A stretch of DNA of 64,000 nt from Nitrospirota bacterium. Its GTDB lineage: Bacteria; Nitrospirota; 9FT-COMBO-42-15; HDB-SIOI813. The DNA is taken from assembly GCA_020846775.1 (NCBI GenBank), contig JADLDG010000023.1:1-64000 (forward strand), written 5' to 3'. Shown in pieces: positions 9,321 through 20,111 of this stretch (position 1 is its first letter; each line of letters begins with the position of its first letter). The position numbers were made by a program, and so were the translations under genes. The notes beneath the pieces were generated by a model, which made no database searches, was not told where the DNA came from, and saw only the letters and a list, made by a program, of their open reading frames with translations.

Positions 9321-10637
9321 GTGTTCGATAGAATAGTCAACAGTATTAAGAATGTATTAAAGATTGAAGAGCTGAGAAGCAGGATCCTTTTCACATTTGG
9401 GTTACTTGCAATTTACCGTCTTGGAGCCCATACCCCGACTCCTGGAATCAATGGCGCCGCACTAAGTCAGTTTTTGCGTGACAAGGGTGGTGCACTCATG
9501 GGATTTTTTGATATATTCTCCGGCGGTGCCCTGTCAAAACTTTCAATATTTGCACTGGGCATCATGCCTTATATATCTGCGTCTATTATCCTGCAGTTGC
9601 TTACTGTAGTTATACCTACACTGGCAAATCTGGCCAAGGAGGGCGAGAGCGGGCGTCGCACCATTACACAATATACCAGATATCTGACGGTTTTAATAAG
9701 TTTTATTCAATCATTCGGTATTGCTGTAGGTCTGGAAGGTATGCAGAATGGGATGTTTATTCAAACCCCTGGATGGTCATTTCGCTTGATGACAGTACTT
9801 ACCCTTACGACAGGCACTATCTTTGTCATGTGGCTTGGTGAACAGATCAATGAACGTGGAATTGGAAATGGTATATCAATTATTATCTTCGCAGGTATTA
9901 TTGCCAATATACCTCAGGCTGCAATAAACACATTCAGGCTTTACATCGCAGGTCAGATTGGCGCCTTCTTGTTAATAATAGTAGCTATTATGATACTTGC
10001 TGTTACTGCTGTAGTCGTATATATTGAGAGTGCAAAAAGGAAGATACCTGTGCAGTATGCCAAACGTGTTGTGGGCAGAAAGGTATATGGAGGACAGAGT
10101 ACACACATCCCGCTTAAATTAAATACGGCAGGTGTAATACCTCCCATTTTTGCATCTTCACTAATAGCATTTCCAGCTATGGTTGCAGGGTTTATTGCAG
10201 TTCCCTGGGTTAACTCAATCGCCAATCAATTTGCTCCGGGATCATTTCTATACACGTTCCTTTATGCAGTGCTGATAATATTCTTCTGCTATTTTTATAC
10301 AGCTGTTGTCTTAAATCCTGTTGATATGGCAGATAATATGAAGAAATATGGAGGATTTATTCCTGGTATAAGGCCCGGACAGAGGACGTCAGACTACATA
10401 TACAAGGTAATGTCGAGGCTTACATTAATTGGCGCCCTCTATTTAACTGCCGTATCAATACTGCCGGAACTTCTCGTAGCTTATGCACATGTGCCGTTTT
10501 ACTTTGGAGGTACGTCAGTGCTGATTGTTATTGTAGTTGCCATGGACACTGCACAGCAGATTGAGACACATATGATAAGCAGGAACTACGAAGGTTTTCT
10601 GAAAAAAGGACGGGTCAAGAACAAGGGGTCGTGGTAG
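9321..10637 (+). CDS. secY: Preprotein translocase channel subunit SecY
   Basis: 438 residues from GTG 9321, directly after the rplO stop. About ten hydrophobic membrane segments, with the family motifs SGGALSKLSIFALGIMPYIS early and NPVDMADNMKKYGGFIPGIR late (cytoplasmic loop before TM9). SecY forms the protein-conducting channel with SecE and SecG in the inner membrane. It is in its usual place at the end of the spc operon, before adk. Confidence 0.98.
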   Translation: MFDRIVNSIKNVLKIEELRSRILFTFGLLAIYRLGAHTPTPGINGAALSQFLRDKGGALMGFFDIFSGGALSKLSIFALGIMPYISASIILQLLTVVIPTLANLAKEGESGRRTITQYTRYLTVLISFIQSFGIAVGLEGMQNGMFIQTPGWSFRLMTVLTLTTGTIFVMWLGEQINERGIGNGISIIIFAGIIANIPQAAINTFRLYIAGQIGAFLLIIVAIMILAVTAVVVYIESAKRKIPVQYAKRVVGRKVYGGQSTHIPLKLNTAGVIPPIFASSLIAFPAMVAGFIAVPWVNSIANQFAPGSFLYTFLYAVLIIFFCYFYTAVVLNPVDMADNMKKYGGFIPGIRPGQRTSDYIYKVMSRLTLIGALYLTAVSILPELLVAYAHVPFYFGGTSVLIVIVVAMDTAQQIETHMISRNYEGFLKKGRVKNKGSW

Positions 10638-10649
10638 ATCATAAAGTCT

Positions 10650-10678
10650 TTGCAGATCTCAGGTGATGCTGAAATAAT
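10650..10678 (+). promoter_or_regulatory. Candidate sigma-70 promoter before adk
   Basis: TTGCAG at 10650-10655, a 17-base spacer, then AATAAT at 10673-10678. It lies in the 110-base gap between secY and adk, one of the longer gaps of the ribosomal string, and could give adk-map-infA-rpmJ and the alpha operon their own transcription. Based on sequence match only. Confidence 0.4.
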
Positions 10679-10747
10679 GTTAAAATGAGTTCAGCTCACT
10701 GTTTATATGATAAGAAAGTGGAAAGACATGGATGGTAGAAGGTCAGC

Positions 10748-11386
10748 ATGAATTTTATACTGTTAGGACCGCCAGGTGTAGGCAAGGGTACTCAGGCATG
10801 GAAGCTTGCTGAAAAATATGGCATTCCGCAGATATCCACAGGGGATATGCTGCGTGAGGCGATACAAAATGGGACTGAACTTGGCATACAAGCCAGATCA
10901 TATATGGATAGTGGTAAACTCGTGCCTGACGAGGTTGTTATCGGGATAGTAGAAGAGCGGTTGAGGATGAGTGATTGTGTCTCTGGTTGGATACTTGACG
11001 GATTCCCGCGGACCATTCAACAGGCGTCGGCATTGGATATGATGTTAAGCAAAAATAATTCCAAAATTGACCATGTCCTGAGTCTTGAGGCTGCAGAAGA
11101 GGATGTTGTAAAGAGGCTAAGCGGAAGAAGGAGTTGTGAGGGATGCCAGAAAACATTTAACTTGCATTATAATTTGCCAAAGAAAGAAGGAGTCTGCGAC
11201 AGTTGTGGCGGCCGGCTGGTTCAGAGAAAAGATGATCAGGAAGAAACTGTCAGAAAGAGGATGATGGTATACAGGGAAAGTACAGAACCACTTATTTCGT
11301 ATTATAAAGAACGTGGGACGTTAAAAAGGGTAGACGCGAATGGAGACATTGCGGGTGTATTTGATTTAATTTGTTCCATGCTTTAG
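10748..11386 (+). CDS. adk: Adenylate kinase, zinc-containing long form
   Basis: 212 residues. Catalyses AMP + ATP to 2 ADP. P-loop GPPGVGKGTQ at residues 7-16, AMP-binding DGFPRT near 84-89, and a LID domain with four cysteines at 130, 133, 150 and 153 (CEGC and CDSCG) that form the structural zinc site seen in many Gram-positive and some Gram-negative enzymes. Placement between secY and map is conserved in many phyla. map follows three bases later. Confidence 0.98.
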   Translation: MNFILLGPPGVGKGTQAWKLAEKYGIPQISTGDMLREAIQNGTELGIQARSYMDSGKLVPDEVVIGIVEERLRMSDCVSGWILDGFPRTIQQASALDMMLSKNNSKIDHVLSLEAAEEDVVKRLSGRRSCEGCQKTFNLHYNLPKKEGVCDSCGGRLVQRKDDQEETVRKRMMVYRESTEPLISYYKERGTLKRVDANGDIAGVFDLICSML

Positions 11387-11389
11387 AAT

Positions 11390-12136
11390 ATGATAATTAT
11401 TAAGTCCCGGAAAGAGATTGAAAAGATAAGGGCATCCTGTATAATTGTTGCCGGGGCGCTTGATGAGTTAAAAAAAAAGGTGCGATCCGGGATAACGACA
11501 AGGGAATTGGATAGAATCGCAGAGGATTTTATAATTAAACATGGCGGGAAACCTGCTTTTAAAGGATACAAGGGTTACCCGAGTGCGACGTGCATATCAG
11601 TAAATGAAGAAATAGTGCATGGAATTCCATCAACAAGAGAATTAAAGGATGGTGACATCGTTAGCATTGATATAGGAGTCCTGCTTGATGGGTATTATGG
11701 TGATGCAGCAATTACTGTACCGGTTGATGAAGTAGATAGCGAAAGCAAGAGGCTTCTGGATGTGACTGAGAAATCGCTGTATAAGGCATTGGAGCTTGCA
11801 GAAACAGGCAACAGGGTGTCTGATATATCCTGCTCCATTCAGGATTATGTAGAAAAAGAAGGTTTCTCGGTTGTAAGAGATTTTGTGGGTCACGGAATAG
11901 GGAGTTCCCTTCATGAAGATCCGCCGGTTCCGAATTATGGCGAACGGGGAAAGGGCCCAAGATTGAAGGCCGGGATGGTGCTGGCAATAGAGCCTATGGT
12001 AAATGCCGGCAGCAGTGACCTGGTTGTTCTGGATAATGGGTGGACAGCTGTAACCATAGACAAATGTCGTTCTGCACATTTTGAACATACCGTGGCGATT
12101 ACAGGGGATGGTCATGAGATATTGAGTATGCTATAA
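11390..12136 (+). CDS. map: Type I methionine aminopeptidase
   Basis: 248 residues, the size of bacterial type Ia enzymes without N-terminal extension. Removes the initiator methionine from new proteins. Metal-ligand regions are visible: DGDIVSIDIGVLLDGYYGDA (two Asp), GHGIGSSLHEDP (His), the IEPMV region (Glu) and FEHTVAITGDG (Glu). ATG 11390 follows adk closely; neighbours secY, adk and infA form the standard co-translational module. Confidence 0.98.
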   Translation: MIIIKSRKEIEKIRASCIIVAGALDELKKKVRSGITTRELDRIAEDFIIKHGGKPAFKGYKGYPSATCISVNEEIVHGIPSTRELKDGDIVSIDIGVLLDGYYGDAAITVPVDEVDSESKRLLDVTEKSLYKALELAETGNRVSDISCSIQDYVEKEGFSVVRDFVGHGIGSSLHEDPPVPNYGERGKGPRLKAGMVLAIEPMVNAGSSDLVVLDNGWTAVTIDKCRSAHFEHTVAITGDGHEILSML

Positions 12137-12178
12137 TATTTAATTTACTTATTTAAAATATCAAGATAATTCATAAAA

Positions 12179-12397
12179 ATGGCAAAAGAAGATTCAATTG
12201 AGGTACAGGGTACAATCATAGAGACGCTGCCTAATGCAATGTTTAAAGTTACATTGGATAACGGGCACAAAGTATTAGCCCATGTTTCAGGGAAGATGAG
12301 GATGCATTTTATTAAAATTCTGCCAGGCGATAAGGTAACGATAGAACTATCTCCCTATGACCTGACAAGAGGGCGAATTGTATATCGCTTCAAGTAG
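12179..12397 (+). CDS. infA: Translation initiation factor IF-1
   Basis: 72 residues, the canonical length, single OB-fold with [20 protein letters not shown] and [22 protein letters not shown]-1 blocks the A site during initiation and modulates IF-2 and IF-3. Located between map and rpmJ as in many bacteria. Confidence 0.98.
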   Translation: MAKEDSIEVQGTIIETLPNAMFKVTLDNGHKVLAHVSGKMRMHFIKILPGDKVTIELSPYDLTRGRIVYRFK

Positions 12398-12419
12398 CTG
12401 ATTAGAGAGGAGCTTCATC

Positions 12420-12533
12420 ATGAAAGTCAGATCATCTGTAAAAAAAATGTGTATTAAATGTAAGATTATAAGACGCAAGGGAACATTACGCATTCTCTGT
12501 TCAAATTCAAGACATAAACAGAGGCAGGGGTAA
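12420..12533 (+). CDS. rpmJ: 50S ribosomal protein L36, zinc form
   Basis: 37 codons plus stop. The protein starts [20 protein letters not shown] and ends RHKQRQG; cysteines 11, 14 and 27 and histidine 32 form the C+ zinc ribbon. GAGAGGAG lies upstream. L36 is a tiny 50S protein that stabilises 23S rRNA. Its position between infA and rpsM matches many bacterial alpha operons. Confidence 0.97.
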   Translation: MKVRSSVKKMCIKCKIIRRKGTLRILCSNSRHKQRQG

Positions 12534-12618
12534 GAACGGATTTTATAATCATAAGTCAGGAAGTAATATGCAATATGTTAAAGCAAAAAACTGACTTAAT
12601 TAAAGAGGGGATTACAAA

Positions 12619-12996
12619 TTGGCAAGAATAGAAGGAGTTGATTTACCGGGTGTTAAGAGAGTAGAAGTTGGCCTGACTTACATTTTTGGCATCGGTCGCA
12701 GTGCATCCAGGAAGATACTGGCTGCAGCTAATATTGATTTGAACAAGAAGGTCAAAGATCTTACAGAAGAGGAAGTAACTGCGATCAGGGATGAAATAGA
12801 TAAGAACTTTACAGTCGAAGGTGATCTCAGACGTAAGGTTGCGATGAATATTAAACGGCTTATTGACATCGGAAGTTATAGAGGAGGCAGGCATAGACGG
12901 TCTCTCCCTCTGCGTGGACAGAGAACAAAAACGAATGCGAGAACCAGAAAGGGACCGCGTCGTACAATAGGTAATAAGAAGAAAGAAACTAAGTGA
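12619..12996 (+). CDS. rpsM: 30S ribosomal protein S13
   Basis: 125 residues from TTG 12619 with GAGGGG upstream. Starts [20 protein letters not shown] with the helix-two-turn-helix region and the basic tail [21 protein letters not shown]13 forms bridges to the 50S and contacts P-site tRNA. First gene of the alpha operon part. Confidence 0.98.
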   Translation: MARIEGVDLPGVKRVEVGLTYIFGIGRSASRKILAAANIDLNKKVKDLTEEEVTAIRDEIDKNFTVEGDLRRKVAMNIKRLIDIGSYRGGRHRRSLPLRGQRTKTNARTRKGPRRTIGNKKKETK

Positions 12997-13006
12997 GGCA
13001 ATAGAA

Positions 13007-13390
13007 ATGGCTAAAAAGACACCAAAGAAAAAGGAAAAAAAGAATATTCAGACCGGAGTTGCCCATGTTCAGGCATCTTTCAATAATACGATTGTCACTA
13101 TAACGGACGTTGGCGGAAATGTAATAGCCTGGTGTAGTGCTGGATCTGAAGGTTTCAAAGGGTCAAGGAAAAGCACACCTTTCGCTGCTCAGAAGGCTGC
13201 AGAGACAGCTGCAAGAAAGGGCATGGAACATGGATTACGTCATGTCGAGGTGCTTGTTACGGGTCCTGGCGCCGGTAGGGAGTCTGCAATCAGGGCGCTT
13301 CAGGCAGCAGGATTAAAGATTAATGCAATCAAAGATGTTACACCTATTCCTCATAATGGCTGCAGACCGCCAAAGCGGAGAAGGGTGTAG
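13007..13390 (+). CDS. rpsK: 30S ribosomal protein S11
   Basis: 127 residues with the S11 segments [38 protein letters not shown] and the basic terminus [13 protein letters not shown]11 lies in the platform near the mRNA exit/Shine-Dalgarno cleft. Ten bases after rpsM and 13 bases before rpsD. Confidence 0.98.
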   Translation: MAKKTPKKKEKKNIQTGVAHVQASFNNTIVTITDVGGNVIAWCSAGSEGFKGSRKSTPFAAQKAAETAARKGMEHGLRHVEVLVTGPGAGRESAIRALQAAGLKINAIKDVTPIPHNGCRPPKRRRV

Positions 13391-13403
13391 GAGGGAGACT
13401 TAG

Positions 13404-14039
13404 TTGGCTAGATACATCGGTCCTGTCTGCAGGATGTGCAGACGAGAAGGAATGAAGTTATATTTTAAAGGCAGTAGATGTATGACTGAAAAGTGTGCTT
13501 TTGAAAGGAGAGGTTATCCTCCAGGTGTACATGGTCAGCGTGCGCATAGGGGGTCGAAAGCGACCAACTACTGCATTCAGTTGAGGGAAAAGCAAAAGGT
13601 TAAGCGCGTATATGGTCTTTTGGAGGCACAGTTCAGAGGTTACTTTACAAAGGTATCTAAGAGAAAAGGGGTTACAGGTGAATTGTTGCTGCAAATGCTT
13701 GAGCGAAGACTGGATAATGCGGTCTTCAGGTCAGGGTTTGCTGAATCACGAAATGAGGCAAGACAATTAGTTAGACATGGTCATTTCCTGGTCAATGGGA
13801 AGAAAGTCAATCTTCCGTCATATCAGATTAAGGAAGGTGACATTATTGAGATAAAGGAAAAGAGCCGTGAGGATGTCAGATTAAAAGATGCCGTTGCAAA
13901 CCTTGGAAACAAAACTATTCCGTCCTGGTTAGGTGTGGAAGGCGATAATTTCAGGGCACGTGTAACTGGACTTCCGGCCAGAGATGAGATACTGTTGCCG
14001 ATAAGTGAGCAATTGATAGTAGAGCTCTACTCTAAGTAA
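13404..14039 (+). CDS. rpsD: 30S ribosomal protein S4, zinc (C+) form
   Basis: 211 residues from TTG 13404, preceded by GGAGGGAG. Cysteines 9, 12, 26 and 31 (VCRMC and CMTEKC) form the zinc site of the C+ S4 type; the S4 RNA-binding domain includes RRLDNAVFRSGFAESRNEAR. S4 nucleates 30S body assembly and, in E. coli, represses the alpha operon. It sits between rpsK and rpoA as usual. Confidence 0.98.
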   Translation: MARYIGPVCRMCRREGMKLYFKGSRCMTEKCAFERRGYPPGVHGQRAHRGSKATNYCIQLREKQKVKRVYGLLEAQFRGYFTKVSKRKGVTGELLLQMLERRLDNAVFRSGFAESRNEARQLVRHGHFLVNGKKVNLPSYQIKEGDIIEIKEKSREDVRLKDAVANLGNKTIPSWLGVEGDNFRARVTGLPARDEILLPISEQLIVELYSK

Positions 14040-14062
14040 ATGCGGCTGTAACTACATATAAG

Positions 14063-14080
14063 CCGGGTGTATTTACCCGG
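14063..14080 (+). promoter_or_regulatory. Hairpin in the rpsD-rpoA spacer
   Basis: CCGGGT (14063-14068) and ACCCGG (14075-14080) form a perfect six-pair stem with a six-base loop. There is no T-run, so it is not a standard intrinsic terminator. It lies 47 bases before rpoA and could be an RNA processing or regulatory structure; function unknown. Confidence 0.35.
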
Positions 14081-14127
14081 GAGTAGCGAAGGTACTGATA
14101 TAAGAAAATATTATTCAGGGGGAGCTA

Positions 14128-15162
14128 ATGATAATAAGGACTAAAGACTTTCAGATTCCAAAAAAATTAGAAGTAAACAGCGATACATTAACACCAACAT
14201 ATGGAGAATTTTACGCAGAGCCGTTTGAAAGAGGCTTTGGTGTTACTATTGGAAATTCGCTTAGAAGAGTTCTATTATCCTCAATTGTTGGCGCAGCCAT
14301 AACATCTGTCAAAATAAACAATGTGCTTCACGAGTTTTCTGCTATCCCTGGGGTAAAGGAAGATGTAACGGACATTATTCTAACATTAAAGAATCTTAGA
14401 TTGAAGATGTATACTGATAAACCAAAAACGATTTACCTTCAGAAAAAGGGCCCTGGCACTGCGCTTGGCAGGGATATTATTCATGATGCAGATGTTGAGA
14501 TATTAACACCTGATCTTGTAATAGCTACGATAGAAAAAGATGCAGCGCTGGATATGGAAATGACTGTTAAGCTTGGGCGGGGTTACATTACATCAGAACG
14601 TAATAAAGAAGAGGGTCTGCCTATAGGTGTGATACCGATAGACTCTATATTTTCACCAGTTACCCGCGTTAATGTACGCATTGAAAATGCACGTGTAGGA
14701 AAACAAACAGACTATGATCGTCTCATCCTGGAGGTCTGGACCGACGGCAGTATAAAACCAGGCGAAGCTATTAATCATGCTGCAAGAATAGTAAAGGATA
14801 ACTTGAATATTTTTGCTGAAGGTGATATAGATGAAGATGAAAAAGATGATGTGGTAAGTGTAGAAGAATCTCCGTCAGGGAGAGAGGAAGTCATTGAAGG
14901 GAATAAGTCTGATACAGCAAAAAATCTTTTCCGGAGTGTGGAGGAACTTGAGTTGTCTGTAAGGTCAGCCAATTGCCTTAAAAATGCCAACATATACACA
15001 CTCGCGGATCTTGTAAAAAGAACAGAGAATGAGATGCTGGAGACAAAGAACTTTGGCAGAAAATCACTTAATGAGATTAAGGAACTTTTAATATCTATGG
15101 GGCTGGCATTTGGCATGGATGTGGACAGCCTTATTAAAAATGACGAAGGGCAGAAGATATGA
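14128..15162 (+). CDS. rpoA: RNA polymerase alpha subunit
   Basis: 344 residues. N-terminal dimerisation domain includes EPFERGFGVTIGNSLRRVLL, linker near residues 230-265 is acidic (EDEKDD), and the C-terminal domain has LELSVRSANCLKNANIYTLA and NFGRKSLNEIKELL, which bind UP elements and activators. GGGGGAG precedes the ATG. Stop overlaps rplQ as ATGA. Confidence 0.98.
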   Translation: MIIRTKDFQIPKKLEVNSDTLTPTYGEFYAEPFERGFGVTIGNSLRRVLLSSIVGAAITSVKINNVLHEFSAIPGVKEDVTDIILTLKNLRLKMYTDKPKTIYLQKKGPGTALGRDIIHDADVEILTPDLVIATIEKDAALDMEMTVKLGRGYITSERNKEEGLPIGVIPIDSIFSPVTRVNVRIENARVGKQTDYDRLILEVWTDGSIKPGEAINHAARIVKDNLNIFAEGDIDEDEKDDVVSVEESPSGREEVIEGNKSDTAKNLFRSVEELELSVRSANCLKNANIYTLADLVKRTENEMLETKNFGRKSLNEIKELLISMGLAFGMDVDSLIKNDEGQKI

Positions 15163-15545
15163 GACACAAAAATGCGGGAAAACAATTAAGCAGGGATACA
15201 AAACATAGAAGGTCATTATTCAGAAACCTTGTAACTGCACTGATGGAACATGGCAGGATTGAGACAACGCTTGCCAAGGCAAAAACGGTCAGGCCGATTG
15301 CTGAGAAGATGATTACAATTGGCAAGAGAGGAACTCTTCATGACAGGAGACAGGCGCTTGCATACATTAAGAGTGAATCTGTCGTTACAAAGTTGTTTGA
15401 GTCGCTGTCACCTCGTTTTCTTGACAGGTCAGGTGGTTATACCCGGATTATCAGGACGAGACGTAGACTGGGCGATTCAGCAGAGATGGCTATATTGGAA
15501 TTGGTTAATATTGGGAAAGATGCCGGTAAGAAGGAGACCGCCTGA
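15159..15545 (+). CDS. rplQ: 50S ribosomal protein L17
   Basis: 128 residues, starting MRHKNAGKQLSRDTKHRRSL and ending with the conserved RTRRRLGDSAEMAILELVNI. L17 sits near the tunnel exit. It closes the alpha operon; 159 bases of non-coding DNA follow before groES. Confidence 0.98.
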   Translation: MRHKNAGKQLSRDTKHRRSLFRNLVTALMEHGRIETTLAKAKTVRPIAEKMITIGKRGTLHDRRQALAYIKSESVVTKLFESLSPRFLDRSGGYTRIIRTRRRLGDSAEMAILELVNIGKDAGKKETA

Positions 15546-15606
15546 ATCTGCGTTGTCACACCCGTCTCTAATATTCAAAATAATTAAAATTTTATAATAT
15601 CAGGAC

Positions 15607-15667
15607 TTGCCTTTTTCAAAATAGTGATTATATATCAACCTTGTCAATGCAGCACAAACATTGTGCT
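15607..15667 (+). promoter_or_regulatory. Candidate groE promoter and operator-like inverted repeat
   Basis: A possible -35 TTGCCT (15607-15612) and -10 TATATC (15631-15636, 18-base spacer) precede a perfect seven-base inverted repeat AGCACAA/TTGTGCT (15651-15657 and 15661-15667). The repeat would lie at about +9, where CIRCE/HrcA operators often lie in groE leaders, and shares the AGCAC/GTGCT half-sites of CIRCE, but the spacing is different. It may be a diverged heat-shock operator. Confidence 0.4.
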
Positions 15668-15704
15668 TTTAACATCAACTTAATCAAAGAAAGGAGGCGA
15701 AAAC

Positions 15705-15992
15705 ATGTCAGGAACTACAAAGATCAACCAAAAATTCAGGCCCTTAAAGGACCGCGTATTTGTCAGTTATGCTGAAGAAGGTGATAAGACAGCAGGCGGG
15801 ATTTATCTGCCGGAGACTGCTAAAGAAAAACCACAGAAAGGTAAAGTCGAGGCTATAGGTAGTGAAGTCAAAGAGATTAAGGCAGGAGATACAATTCTCT
15901 TTGATAAATATTCCGGATCCAAGACAAACATTGATGGTACTGAGTATCTGATTCTGAAAGAAGAGGATATCCTGGGCGTACTGGAAGGTTAG
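15705..15992 (+). CDS. groES: Co-chaperonin GroES
   Basis: 95 residues with the GroES fold: FRPLKDRVFVSYAEEGDKTA, the mobile loop GGIYLPETAKEKPQKGKV, and DTILFDKYSGSKTNIDGTEY. Forms a heptameric lid on GroEL for protein folding in the cytoplasm. Strong AAAGGAGG before the ATG. The pair with groEL begins a new transcription unit after the ribosomal block. Confidence 0.98.
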   Translation: MSGTTKINQKFRPLKDRVFVSYAEEGDKTAGGIYLPETAKEKPQKGKVEAIGSEVKEIKAGDTILFDKYSGSKTNIDGTEYLILKEEDILGVLEG

Positions 15993-16026
15993 ATGGGAAT
16001 TTTATTATAAAAAGGAGGGATGTTGA

Positions 16027-17655
<1,629 letters not shown>

Positions 17656-17677
17656 TTTGTATTTTTAGTATTGTTTT

Positions 17678-17716
17678 AAGAGCCTCCCGGCTAAGTGCTG
17701 AGGAGGCTTTTTTTTT
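17678..17716 (+). terminator. Intrinsic terminator after groEL
   Basis: AGCCTCC (17681-17687) pairs with GGAGGCT (17702-17708) around a 14-base loop and is followed by a run of about nine T. It ends the groES-groEL transcript. Confidence 0.9.
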
Positions 17717-17786
17717 AACTTGATCATTTAAACTAAAGAAAATGTGATTGTCTTACGATTTATATTCATGAAAGGAAGGCATTCAC

Positions 17787-20036
17787 TTGTCAATTGATAA
17801 GAGTAAAATTTTAGAAACTGCACAGCAATATACAGGCAGAGGCCAGATTCAGAAGGCTATAGATGAATGGAAAAAACTCTTAACTGATAATCCTAATGAT
17901 GCTAATATCTATAATTCAATTGGAGACATGTATCTTAAATATCAGACAAATGAGCAGGGAAAAGACGATGCGATAGCTAACTATGTCAAGGCCGCTGAGA
18001 TATTTGAGTCATCAGGTTTTGCCCTCAAAGCTATTGCTGTACTAAAAAAGATTCTTAAAATAGTCCCTTCCAGCAAAGATATCTATATCAGACTTGGTAA
18101 CCTTAACTGCGAAAGAGGTCTTATCGGCAATGCCCGCGAAGACTATTTGGCGGCTGCTAAGCTATACTCGCAGGATGGCCAGGTCAGAGAGGCACTGGAT
18201 GTCTACAGAAAGATCGCAGACCTTGATCCGGCAAACCTGAATGTCCGTCTTAAGATTGCGGATATCTATCTGAAAGAAGATTTGATTAGTGAAGCTATTG
18301 AAGAATATAACAAAGTAGCCTCTGTCCATGTTGAGTCAGGACGCTGGGATGAGGCAGAGAGTATATATAGACTAATACTGCGGGTAGCCCCGGATAATGT
18401 TGATACCTTAATTAAAATAGGAAGGATTCGTCTTCAGGATGGGTATTTTGAGGAGGCCATGGCGTTCGTTAAAAAGGCACTTGAGCGTTCACCTGACTCG
18501 GAAGAGGCATTTTCAATACTTATTGATATATATGACAAGACTAAAATGTATGATGAGGCTGAAGAAATCATAAAAAACCGCATTTATGATAATCCTGATC
18601 AGATAGTATACAGGGACCTGCTTGGATCTATCTTGTTAAATAAAGGTGATTTAAAGCGTGCGACTGATGAATATCTCAGTCTCAGCAGGGATTGCCTGGA
18701 GAGAAATCTCATTGAAAAGGCATTCGAATATGCTGAAAAGACAATAGATATTACCCCGGATTTAATATGTGCACATGAGAATCTCTTTGACGTGGCTGTT
18801 GCATTGGATAAAAAACATAAGGTGGAGGACAGGGGTTTATTTCTCGCTAAATATTATTACGAAAGTGGAGAAATTTTAAAATCAGCTGATTATTATAAGA
18901 AGATACTGGAAATAAATCCATCTTCACTTGAGGCTAAAGAAGGGTATGCTAAAACACAGCCGGAATCAGAGCCGGAAATTCAGAATTCTGAAGTGTTCTC
19001 AGTTACCACTGACACATCGGAGCAACTTGCGTCAGCTGATGCATTTATGAAATATGGCCTTATTGAAAAGGCTGTGGATGGATATCAGTCCGCACTGAGT
19101 GTTGACCCGAATAGCAAGATTGCGCATTCTAGATTAAAAGATGCATATAAGGCTGCAGGCGACGTGTCCAGGGCGATCGAAGAATGTTTAATCCTTCTAA
19201 AAATATATGAAGAGGAGGATGAAGGTGACAGCATTGTAGAGTTGATCCAGGAAGCTATAGCGATTAACCCTAATGACCATAGAATACAGGAGTATAGAGA
19301 TAAGCTGATTCCTCATGTACATGCTGAGATTAATGAGCTTCTGGAAGAGGCAGGATTTTATGCGCAGCAGGGAATGTTTGATGAAGCTGCTGCTGTATAT
19401 AAAAAGATATTATTAGTATGTCCTGATAATCAGGAGGCCTCGGCGAGACTGATTGATTTGCGAGGTGTTCAATCTGACACTGCTGTTCCGGCGGTAGAGA
19501 TCTTACCGGATGACAATGGGCCTTCATCGTCATTCTTTGATCTTGGGGAAGTCTTGAAGGATGCAGAAATAGAAGAGCCGGTCCGGCCTTTTGCTCAGGA
19601 GGAGGAACCCATTATAAAGAGCTTTGATGATCTCTTTCATGAATTCCAGGATGGCATCAGATCACAGCTTGGGTCCGAGGATTATGAAACTCACTATAAT
19701 CTTGGAATTGCCTATAAGGAGATGGGGCTTTGTCAGGAGGCTATTGAGGAATTCAAATTATGTTTGCCAGGCGAAGATAGATTTACTGATGCTTCCTTTA
19801 TGATTGCACTATGCCACAAAGATGTTTGTGAATATTCAGAGGCAGCAGATATTCTGATGGAGACATTGACAAACCCCAGCTATGATGTCCGGAGTCAGCT
19901 TGTATTAAAATATGAGCTTGGTGAAATATTGGAAATGCTGGGCAAAAAAGATGACGCCTTTACCGTGTTCCAGGAGATATACGAAATTGATCCAACCTAC
20001 AGGAATGTTTCTGAGAAGGTCCTGAGTCCTCAATAA
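17787..20036 (+). CDS. Large cytoplasmic TPR protein, function unknown
   Basis: 749 residues from TTG 17787 (AAGGAAGG eight bases upstream). No signal peptide or membrane segment. Many tetratricopeptide repeats run through residues 1-370 and 405-560, with recurring phrases such as GRWDEAESIYRLILRVAPDN and GMFDEAAAVYKKILLVCPDN. A low-complexity acidic linker (about 560-615) leads to a C-terminal block with further TPR-like units (SEDYETHYNLGIAYKEMG). Such long TPR scaffolds occur near motility and pilus genes in delta-proteobacteria, but nothing here proves a partner. The gene stands alone between the groEL terminator and a secreted peptidase. Confidence 0.85.
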   Translation: MSIDKSKILETAQQYTGRGQIQKAIDEWKKLLTDNPNDANIYNSIGDMYLKYQTNEQGKDDAIANYVKAAEIFESSGFALKAIAVLKKILKIVPSSKDIYIRLGNLNCERGLIGNAREDYLAAAKLYSQDGQVREALDVYRKIADLDPANLNVRLKIADIYLKEDLISEAIEEYNKVASVHVESGRWDEAESIYRLILRVAPDNVDTLIKIGRIRLQDGYFEEAMAFVKKALERSPDSEEAFSILIDIYDKTKMYDEAEEIIKNRIYDNPDQIVYRDLLGSILLNKGDLKRATDEYLSLSRDCLERNLIEKAFEYAEKTIDITPDLICAHENLFDVAVALDKKHKVEDRGLFLAKYYYESGEILKSADYYKKILEINPSSLEAKEGYAKTQPESEPEIQNSEVFSVTTDTSEQLASADAFMKYGLIEKAVDGYQSALSVDPNSKIAHSRLKDAYKAAGDVSRAIEECLILLKIYEEEDEGDSIVELIQEAIAINPNDHRIQEYRDKLIPHVHAEINELLEEAGFYAQQGMFDEAAAVYKKILLVCPDNQEASARLIDLRGVQSDTAVPAVEILPDDNGPSSSFFDLGEVLKDAEIEEPVRPFAQEEEPIIKSFDDLFHEFQDGIRSQLGSEDYETHYNLGIAYKEMGLCQEAIEEFKLCLPGEDRFTDASFMIALCHKDVCEYSEAADILMETLTNPSYDVRSQLVLKYELGEILEMLGKKDDAFTVFQEIYEIDPTYRNVSEKVLSPQ

Positions 20037-20111
20037 AGTCTTTAACCCGCTAAACTTACTTTAGATAAAACTTTTGTTATTTGTTATTTATGCTAAAATA
20101 GTGAACCTATT

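Noticed and set aside
15600-15700. A standard CIRCE operator
   Set aside because: The canonical TTAGCACTC-N9-GAGTGCTAA is absent; only a related short inverted repeat is there.
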